Shown one piece after another: positions 45,740-51,131 of a stretch of 51,131 bases of DNA; position 1 is the stretch's first letter; every line of letters begins with the position of its first letter. Source of the stretch: Cribrihabitans marinus (GTDB lineage Bacteria; Pseudomonadota; Alphaproteobacteria; Rhodobacterales; Rhodobacteraceae). The stretch covers positions 1-51,131 of the forward strand of contig NZ_FNYD01000016.1 in the NCBI RefSeq assembly GCF_900109035.1, read 5' to 3'. The notes below the pieces were generated by a model that was not told the origin of the DNA, ran no database searches, and saw nothing but the letters and a program-made list of their open reading frames with translations. Position numbers and translations under genes: made by a program.

Positions 45740-45776
45740 AATACGAAAATATCGATACATAGAAAGTGGCCATCCT

Positions 45777-47147
45777 ATGAAGCGCCCTGCATATCTCGCG
45801 GTTCATCCGGCTTCCCATCACCCGGTGCAATCCGAGTCGGTAGACCTGCGTACCATTGCGGATTTCGGTGCCGCCTGCGAAGCCATCGCCATGCCGCTCC
45901 AGACAAACCGCACGCAAGTGAACGGGAGCCGCCTGTTTTCAACCTGGGAAATCACCCGCTATCTGATCCCAGTGGACCCCGTTCACCTCCGCCGGGTCCT
46001 GCGCCAGAACCCCGACTTGCCACAGGGAAAGAGTCGCGGTGAAGCGGGTTCGAAATGGTTCTCCCTCCAAGAGGTCCGACAACTGAAAGCGTTCTTCGCC
46101 AGCACCGGCACAAAGGCACGGGCATACCTGCCCTACCGTCCTCCCGGACTGCCGCCATGCAGCGCGGTGCTTGCCAACAGCACCGCGGAAAGCGGCAAGA
46201 CCACCACATGTGCGCATCTTGCCATGGCGGCGGCACAGGACGGCTACCGGGTCCTGGCAATTGATCTTGATGCCCGGGGGGGGCTGACCCGGCTGATGGG
46301 GGCCGAGACGGGAGAGGAGTGGCAGACGGTTCTGCCGCTGGTGGGGCGCCACTATGTCGAACACCTGCAGATGCTCAACCGCCTCCGGCTGGAACGCGGC
46401 GAGACCCCGGTTCCGATCGAGGCTGGGCTAGAGCGCGCGCTCGGGCTGCGCCCTTCGGATCTGGCCCAGCCGACCCGTTGGCCCGGTGTGGACGTGATCG
46501 CTGCCGGCCCCGACCTGTCGGCGGCCGACCTGCGGATTGCGGGGTGGCGCCTGCAAGCCCGGACCTGGAAGTTCTGGACCTCGCTTGCCTCGGCCTTGAC
46601 CCAGGATTCTCTCTCGGACCGCTACGACCTGATCCTATTCGATACACCGCCGGCGTTGGGCCATCTTTCCATGGCCGGAATGGCGGCAGCCCAAGCGCTG
46701 CTGGTGCCTCTGCGTGCCCGGCCCCAGGATCTGGCCGAAACCGGTCGGTTCATGACCATGCTCGGATCCGCCTTCGGGACAGTCGAGGAGGACGAGGCGC
46801 TGGCGGCCCGGGCCATCGGTGGTGATCCCGCGCGGTTTTCCTGGGAGGCCGTGCGCGCGGTTCTGACTCGTCACGACCCGGCCCGCGAAAGCACCGCTGC
46901 TGAAGCGGCACAGGCCGCTTTGGGATCGCTGCTCTGGTCCGACCGGCTGCCGGACAGCCCGTTTGTGACACAGACACGCGCGATCTACGATACCGATTAC
47001 CGTGAGACCAACCGTGAAACCTATGCAGCCGCACGCGAGGGCGTGGACGCCATCTATGCCGCTTTCAAGCGGCTGATGGTGGACAGCTGGCAGCGCGCAG
47101 AAACGGTAGAGCCTGATACCATGTCAGGCGCGCCCCATGATGGCTAA
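45777..47147 (+). CDS. ParA-like ATPase with atypical Walker A (456 aa)
   Basis: The N-terminal 125 residues carry an HTH-like, Arg-rich part (TWEITRYLIPVDPVHLRRVL). The ATPase begins with ANSTAESGKTTTCAHLA (Walker A, about 133-149). The catalytic K141 is present, but the signature lysine of ParA proteins appears replaced by Thr136. DLDARGGL stands where DxDPQG is usual, and Walker B is LILFDTPPALG. It faces away from repA across the origin, as in many RepA plasmids, but no parB follows. It may partner with the ParB at 13436, or act only in copy control or autoregulation (inference). Confidence 0.82.
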   Translation: MKRPAYLAVHPASHHPVQSESVDLRTIADFGAACEAIAMPLQTNRTQVNGSRLFSTWEITRYLIPVDPVHLRRVLRQNPDLPQGKSRGEAGSKWFSLQEVRQLKAFFASTGTKARAYLPYRPPGLPPCSAVLANSTAESGKTTTCAHLAMAAAQDGYRVLAIDLDARGGLTRLMGAETGEEWQTVLPLVGRHYVEHLQMLNRLRLERGETPVPIEAGLERALGLRPSDLAQPTRWPGVDVIAAGPDLSAADLRIAGWRLQARTWKFWTSLASALTQDSLSDRYDLILFDTPPALGHLSMAGMAAAQALLVPLRARPQDLAETGRFMTMLGSAFGTVEEDEALAARAIGGDPARFSWEAVRAVLTRHDPARESTAAEAAQAALGSLLWSDRLPDSPFVTQTRAIYDTDYRETNRETYAAAREGVDAIYAAFKRLMVDSWQRAETVEPDTMSGAPHDG

Positions 47148-48056
47148 AGCGTAGAACAGGGCGGTGCCTGCCAGGGTCTGCCGACGCAACCCGAGACGGG
47201 CATATCCCAGCGCGCGCAACGGTCCGGCTCGACGGTTGGCCCGGGCATAGCCATCAAGTATCTGCCGTGCCTCTCCGGTCAGCAGCGTTTCCTGGGCACC
47301 AAGGTGGGCGAGCTGCCGGTCTATCCAGTCTCGATATTGCCCCGACCACATCACATGGATCCGGCGGCGCAGGCCGCCCAGACTTCCGGCGGCCCCGATC
47401 GTGTTGGCCGCATGCTGGCGCCAGATTACCACCGGTTCCTGGTCCAGCAGGCAATGTGCTCCGGATGCGCTGAGCAACAGGTAAAGCCACCAGTCATGAT
47501 AGGGAATGCCGCTGGCCTGTCCCGCCTGTCGTACCAGGCGCAGCGCCGCCGGGTTGAGCACGGTGCTGTGCCCGGCAAACAGATTCTGCACCAGAGCGTT
47601 GCGCAACTCCGGTGGGCGCGGTGGATCTGACGTGATCCTGCGCGGTCGCAGCTGCATGTCGGCGATCACGCTTTGCGCGGCATAGAGCGCCGGGGCGTCC
47701 GGCCGGACCCCGGCCATCACCACCAGCGCGCGGCTCAGCTTGCCTGGCAGCCAGATGTCATCTTGGTCTGCCAGGGCCACGTGATCGTCCGGTAGATCCG
47801 GATGGCACAGCAAAGACAGGTAGTTCTGCGCCGGCCCCTGCCCCGGCCCCCGCAGGATACGAACCTCGCGGTCGGGGTGATCCATGGCGAACCGTTCCAG
47901 AATACCGCAGGTGTCGTCGTCCGAACCGTCGTCGCTGACCCAGAGAGACCAGTCACCATGATCCTGTTCGAGAAACGAGTCCAGCTGCGCGGCCAAGAAA
48001 TCCGCGCCGTTACGCGTGCCCATGAGAATCCTGATATGGGATGCGTTTCGCGCCAC
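47124..48056 (-). CDS. glycosyltransferase family 2, rhamnosyltransferase-like (310 aa)
   Basis: The opening HIRILMGTRNGADFLAAQLD, then LWVSDDGSDDDT and HVALADQDDIWLPGK are the nucleotide-binding and DxD-type motifs of GT2 enzymes that often transfer rhamnose in O-antigen and capsule loci. With rml genes on the plasmid, a rhamnosyltransferase is a good inference. GTG at 48056 gives the normal family start, preceded by AAGGTGG. Its 3' end overlaps the convergent ParA-like gene by 24 bp. It is isolated from the main polysaccharide loci. Confidence 0.82.
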   Translation of the reverse strand: MARNASHIRILMGTRNGADFLAAQLDSFLEQDHGDWSLWVSDDGSDDDTCGILERFAMDHPDREVRILRGPGQGPAQNYLSLLCHPDLPDDHVALADQDDIWLPGKLSRALVVMAGVRPDAPALYAAQSVIADMQLRPRRITSDPPRPPELRNALVQNLFAGHSTVLNPAALRLVRQAGQASGIPYHDWWLYLLLSASGAHCLLDQEPVVIWRQHAANTIGAAGSLGGLRRRIHVMWSGQYRDWIDRQLAHLGAQETLLTGEARQILDGYARANRRAGPLRALGYARLGLRRQTLAGTALFYALAIMGRA

Positions 48057-48246
48057 ACGGCCACCTTATCTCCATCCGCCGCGCTCTTAATGAAACAAGC
48101 TTGCCCGGCCGGCAATATCAAACAGGCCACGTAATCGCGGATTTGCGTCAACACATACAAGCTCACGTGTTTGCTCTTTGTTTCTTGAGACAGAAAGGCC
48201 AAGAGGCTACAATATTTCGTATTCACCTACACGGGAGCAACAGGAT

Positions 48247-48480
48247 ATGGACATCTCTAACCTGCTCACCATCGCTGACCTCTGTCAAACGGTCGGTATT
48301 AGCCGATCAGACTGGCACAAGATGAAACGGCACCGCATGACACCGGCAGTTGTGACTGTTGAGGATATCCAACGCATACGCCGGGAAGCTGTCGAGGAAT
48401 GGCTTGCTGAGAATGAAACCAGAGCTTCAGCCAGCGCGACCCGCAAGGCCAGCGAAGGCCCGGAACCTCTAGCTATCTAA
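48247..48480 (+). CDS. small helix-turn-helix protein (77 aa), excisionase/AlpA-like
   Basis: LTIADLCQTVGISRSDWHKM reads as a winged helix-turn-helix like AlpA or excisionase proteins, followed by RREAVEEWLAENE. ATG at 48247 is preceded by AGGAT. Such proteins regulate or direct excision of mobile elements. It lies 18 bp upstream of the HUH-like gene on the same strand, in a lower-GC segment with codon use unlike the plasmid backbone. Identity is tentative. Confidence 0.5.
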   Translation: MDISNLLTIADLCQTVGISRSDWHKMKRHRMTPAVVTVEDIQRIRREAVEEWLAENETRASASATRKASEGPEPLAI

Positions 48481-48498
48481 TTCCTGAGAAAAATACCC

Positions 48499-49263
48499 GT
48501 GTTTGATCTGGCGACGAGATATTCCACCGAGATTGCAGAAAGCCCTTTTGTTCAAAGGGTGTTGAGGCCAGCGGCACGGTCCTGTCCTATAGTAGTAGTA
48601 GGTCTGAAAGGACCTCGTCCATCACGTTATGAAAGGCGCAAAGCGAGGGAAAGGTTCATGCGGTTTCGTGAAGCGGTGGCATTCTCCTACACATTGGATT
48701 GGCCCCTGAACATCGGCCTCACAATCACTTGGACGGCTCTGCAAGCGGCAGGCGAACATAACGAGGGCCATTGCCTTGGTCGTAGTGAGTGGGCGCGCGA
48801 AAACTATACCCGCGACGAGCTGTCCCGGCTCTGTCGGTCTGAGGATTTGCCTTTTGCCGCTCTTTGGGGTCGGGACGTAGGCGCGGACATGGGATCGCAT
48901 GTGCACCTGTCAATGTTCTGGCCTTCGTACAAGCTCAGCAAGCTCGTCGCTGTGATCGAACGTATAAGCGGCAGCTCGTCAGAATTTGTGTTGAAGCCCT
49001 ACGCAGCGGATATTGTCGCCCGTTCGGTATGTGGCGGGTGGCAGATCAACATGAACAACCGCAAAGACGACAAACAAAGCGCTCTTGAATGGGCAGAATA
49101 CATCGCGGCTCAGCCCGCCAAGCACCCGGCTGTGCCAGAAATTAAGGGTAAGGCATTCGGCATCTCACAAGCCATTGGAAAATCCGCCCAGGATCGCGCC
49201 TGGTCCATGCTAGAGGCCAGAGAGGCCAAATACGGGTGGATGCGTCACCCGGAAACGCTGTGA
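48499..49263 (+). CDS. HUH-like replication/mobilisation protein, tentative (254 aa)
   Basis: The segment DMGSHVHLSMFWPS has the His-hydrophobic-His pattern of HUH endonucleases, preceded at distance by LNIGLTITWTAL (a possible metal-pocket strand). Possible catalytic tyrosines lie in EWAEYIAAQPAK. Proteins of this style in alphaproteobacteria resemble rolling-circle Rep or relaxase-like enzymes; I do not recognise a precise family. Composition is lower in GC than the backbone. It is probably cotranscribed with the small HTH protein. If wrong, it is an unknown protein of a mobile element. Confidence 0.45.
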   Translation: MFDLATRYSTEIAESPFVQRVLRPAARSCPIVVVGLKGPRPSRYERRKARERFMRFREAVAFSYTLDWPLNIGLTITWTALQAAGEHNEGHCLGRSEWARENYTRDELSRLCRSEDLPFAALWGRDVGADMGSHVHLSMFWPSYKLSKLVAVIERISGSSSEFVLKPYAADIVARSVCGGWQINMNNRKDDKQSALEWAEYIAAQPAKHPAVPEIKGKAFGISQAIGKSAQDRAWSMLEAREAKYGWMRHPETL

Positions 49264-49434
49264 GACCCTTTCCAAGAAAATCCGCACCCGAGGCTCAAAA
49301 TCGCCTCGCGGCGCTCAGCGACCCTCTCAGTACAGCTGCGGGCGTGTCCTTCACAGAACGTTTTCCGAAGCACTTTTGAGCGAACCGATGCTGGGCAAAT
49401 TTCCAAATGATTTCGGCAAAAACTGAGGTGGGGC

Positions 49435-50025
49435 ATGGGTGGCATTGGTAGCGGGCAGCGCTGGCAGTTAGGGGCAGACACGACAGACAACTACCGCTCA
49501 ATTGATATTCGCTGGCTGAAACGCGAGGGCCTTCTGGAATCGGGGGTCAGCCGCCGCATTACTTGGTCGCGAGGCGGCGAGGCGATAGGCTCGATCAACA
49601 TCCAGTCAGAGCCGGGGCGTGTGATCTTGGACTATCGCCACCGGGATCGAGGCAGGGAATGGAAGCCCGAACGTTATCCCGTCTATCTAGACACCACGCC
49701 CTGCCACATGGGCGGTGAGCGGCATTGGTTCCTCTGCCCTGCCCGTGGGTGCGGTCGCCGGGTCGCCATCCTCTACGGCGGGGCAATCTTCGCCTGCCGC
49801 CATTGTTACCGGCTGGCCTATCCCTCTCAGCGTGAAATGCCGGGGGATCGAGCTGTACGGCGGGCAGATCGCATCCGCGACAAGATGGGCTGGCCTGGTG
49901 GCATCCTGGAAGGCAGCGACTGGGGCAAGCCCAAAGGAATGCACTGGCGCACCTATGAGCGGCTCTGCCGGAAACACGGCACCCTCTCATATCGCGCCCT
50001 GGTCGGAATCATTGATGATTTTTAA
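49435..50025 (+). CDS. conserved hypothetical protein with zinc-ribbon-like region (196 aa)
   Basis: Opens MGGIGSGQRW and has CPARGCGRR then CRHCYRLAYPSQRE, a four-cysteine zinc-ribbon-like pair, and ends with KPKGMHWRTYERL. I recognise this plan as a widespread uncharacterised family on plasmids and prophages; its function is unknown. It lies between the HUH-like gene and the resolvase, all on plus, which supports a mobile-element origin. Confidence 0.6.
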   Translation: MGGIGSGQRWQLGADTTDNYRSIDIRWLKREGLLESGVSRRITWSRGGEAIGSINIQSEPGRVILDYRHRDRGREWKPERYPVYLDTTPCHMGGERHWFLCPARGCGRRVAILYGGAIFACRHCYRLAYPSQREMPGDRAVRRADRIRDKMGWPGGILEGSDWGKPKGMHWRTYERLCRKHGTLSYRALVGIIDDF

Positions 50026-50085
50026 ATCGTCGTCCGCAGCTGTGTCATCCCGCCGCTACCGAGGTCGATTTTCTCACCGTCGTTC

Positions 50086-50278
50086 TCACTGCTGGCAGTC
50101 AGTGAGCATTTTCCGGCGGGGCATGTGACTCCTCCCAAAACCAGGGAAACGAATGTCCGAAAGAGGATCGCTCACCGGACATGTTTTGCAACCGTTGGCA
50201 GGGTCAGAGAAACCGCACCTCAACACATCTCGTATAGGTGGTACGATTAGATTCGCATATGCCACCCCCTAATCGTAC
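50086..50278. repeat. three inverted repeats upstream of the resolvase
   Basis: Repeat 1 TCACTG...CAGTGA (50086-50105), repeat 2 ATGTCCG...CGGACAT (50153-50182) and repeat 3 GTACGATTAG...CTAATCGTAC (50241-50278, 18-bp spacer) lie one after another before the resolvase start. Three dyads ahead of a serine resolvase recall a res site, where the enzyme binds and also represses itself. Spacing does not exactly fit the Tn3 type, so the role is inferred. Confidence 0.5.
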
Positions 50279-50287
50279 AATCAAGCC

Positions 50288-50875
50288 ATGACTGTGACGA
50301 AGATTGGCTATGCCCGCTGTTCGACCGACAAACAGGACCTGACCGCACAGAGGCGGGCCCTATGCGCATTGGGGGTATCGGAGGACCTCATCTATACTGA
50401 CCACGGGCTGACGGGCACTAACCGCGCCCGCCCCGGTCTAGACCAGGCACTTGCTGCCGTGCGCGAAGGAGATGTCCTGGTCGTGCCAAAGCTGGATCGT
50501 CTTGCAAGGTCCGTCCCCGATGCGCGCGCTATCGCGGATCAGCTAGAGAAAAAAGGCGTCAAGCTCGCCCTGGGTACGTCGGTCTACGATCCTTCCGATC
50601 CGATGGGCAAAATGTTCTTCAACATCTTGGCGACCTTCGCCGAGTTTGAGGCCGATCTTATCCGGTTGCGGACGAAAGAAGGCATGGCTATCGCACGGGC
50701 AAAAGGAAAACTCCGTGGAAAACAGCCAAAGCTCTCGGAAAAACAACAGAAAGAGCTCGCGCGCATGCATGCCACCGGTGACTATTCCATCAGCGATCTA
50801 GCAGAGTTGTTCGCGGTTTCGAGACCAACTATCTACAGAACCTTGCACCGCAAAGGCGCTAAAATCATCCCTTAG
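50288..50875 (+). CDS. serine recombinase, resolvase/invertase family (195 aa)
   Basis: YARCSTDKQDLTAQ contains the catalytic Ser12; VPKLDRLARS and the later DPMGKMFFNILATFAEFE are the conserved catalytic-domain motifs. The C-terminal YSISDLAELFAVSRPTIYRT is a helix-turn-helix. This length matches small resolvases and DNA invertases. It could resolve plasmid dimers or excise an element. Its promoter region carries dyads, suggesting self-regulation. Confidence 0.9.
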   Translation: MTVTKIGYARCSTDKQDLTAQRRALCALGVSEDLIYTDHGLTGTNRARPGLDQALAAVREGDVLVVPKLDRLARSVPDARAIADQLEKKGVKLALGTSVYDPSDPMGKMFFNILATFAEFEADLIRLRTKEGMAIARAKGKLRGKQPKLSEKQQKELARMHATGDYSISDLAELFAVSRPTIYRTLHRKGAKIIP

Positions 50876-50888
50876 CGTAGCATTCTGC

Positions 50889-51036
50889 CCTCTCCCGCAT
50901 CAGACCCCTGTGTCCGATGCGGTGGACATGCTTCTGAATTTCAGCCGCGACAACCTGCTCGAACCAACTGGTCTGCAAGATCCGGCGGCGCTGATGGACA
51001 GCATGGTTTTATTGTAGGGCCGTGGTTTGTTCGGTG
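50889..51036 (+). pseudogene. RTX calcium-binding protein, upstream fragment with in-frame TAG
   Basis: The frame ending at TAG 51015-51017 reads AVDMLLNFSRDNLLEPTGLQ then DPAALMDSMVLL, homologous to the tail at 190-273. In the same frame after the TAG it reads GRGLFG and meets the 8-bp duplication at 51029-51036, continuing on the other side of the IS remnant as AAGHDT. So the old gene had at least two such domains in tandem, and the TAG probably replaced a sense codon. The region is decayed. Confidence 0.6.
51029..51036. repeat. 8-bp target site duplication, left copy
   Basis: GTTCGGTG, identical to 95-102, sits directly before the IS66-type terminus at 51037. Confidence 0.75.
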
Positions 51037-51131
51037 GTAAGCGCCTCGCCGATCCCCTCCTGCCGCTCTGAGGCTGTCTGTGCGAGTCCTGCTGTCGAGA
51101 TTAGGCAGAGGACTGGACGGCAAAATGGACG
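51037..51131 (+). mobile_element. IS66-family remnant, left end
   Basis: Starts GTAAGCGCCTCGCCGATC, the inverted partner of bases 71-94. The remaining 70 bp contain no gene. If joined to base 1, an ATG at 51125 runs in frame into the transposase tail at 3-74. Confidence 0.7.

Larger units (their letters stand above)
45389..45776. other. probable origin of replication region
   Basis: The 388-bp gap between divergent repA and parA holds iterons next to repA, then an AT-rich stretch (about 45590-45775), then symmetric operator-like sites. Together this is the usual structure of an iteron-controlled origin. No gene is supported; short frames here lack similarity. Confidence 0.65.

Noticed and set aside
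1-51131. tRNA, rRNA or riboswitch genes
   Set aside because: I looked for cloverleaf-like and conserved rRNA strings by eye and saw none; a covariance-model scan was not possible.

Overview
The window looks like a complete circular plasmid of a marine alphaproteobacterium (Rhodobacterales, roseobacter group), opened inside a small IS66-family remnant. High-GC coding, an iteron-type RepA replicon, a plasmid-borne dTDP-rhamnose operon, exopolysaccharide export genes and RTX/type I secretion genes together match the published roseobacter 'biofilm plasmids' with a rhamnose operon. The placement is inference from gene content; no species can be named. The evidence for a circle is direct: both ends carry matching IS66-type terminal repeats, each flanked by the same 8-bp target duplication, and an RTX reading frame continues across the join.

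Layout. 1-0.27 kb: IS66 right end and a broken RTX gene. 0.28-10.7 kb: a sulfotransferase-like gene, a capsule-type ABC exporter (kpsT and kpsE-like on minus, kpsM on plus), a large two-domain glycosyltransferase and the translationally coupled block rmlC-acetyltransferase-rmlB-rmlD-rmlA. 10.75-14.4 kb: a DUF2793 protein, then parA-parB with palindromic candidate centromere/operator sites. 14.4-16.7 kb: two sulfotransferase-like genes. 17-26.2 kb, all on minus: ugd, a yjbE/yjbF/yjbH-type exopolysaccharide set, a polytopic nucleotide-sugar dehydratase/epimerase, galU, an initiating sugar-phosphate transferase and a small epimerase. 26.25-34.25 kb: a Wza-like outer-membrane export lipoprotein, three glycosyltransferases and two sulfotransferase-like genes. 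34.6-44.3 kb: a LuxR-type regulator, a 741-residue RTX protein, a type I secretion ABC transporter plus adaptor, and an animal-type haem peroxidase fused to RTX repeats. 44.4-47.1 kb: repA, iterons and a second, unusual parA. 47.1-51.1 kb: a GT2 glycosyltransferase, then a lower-GC accessory block (small HTH protein, HUH-like protein, zinc-ribbon protein, serine resolvase with inverted repeats) and the other half of the broken RTX gene.

How the parts fit. GalU, Ugd and RmlABCD supply UDP-glucose, UDP-glucuronate and dTDP-rhamnose. The WcaJ-type transferase can start a lipid-linked glycan, the GT2/GT4 enzymes extend it, and five sulfotransferase-like proteins suggest it is sulfated. KpsM/KpsT, the KpsE-like co-polymerase and the Wza-like lipoprotein would export it; no Wzx flippase, Wzy polymerase or KpsC/KpsS is present. 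The RTX protein and the peroxidase-RTX protein are probable cargo of the adjacent type I secretion genes. The overall picture is a surface-attachment plasmid that makes a sulfated, rhamnose-containing matrix together with secreted calcium-binding proteins and a secreted peroxidase.
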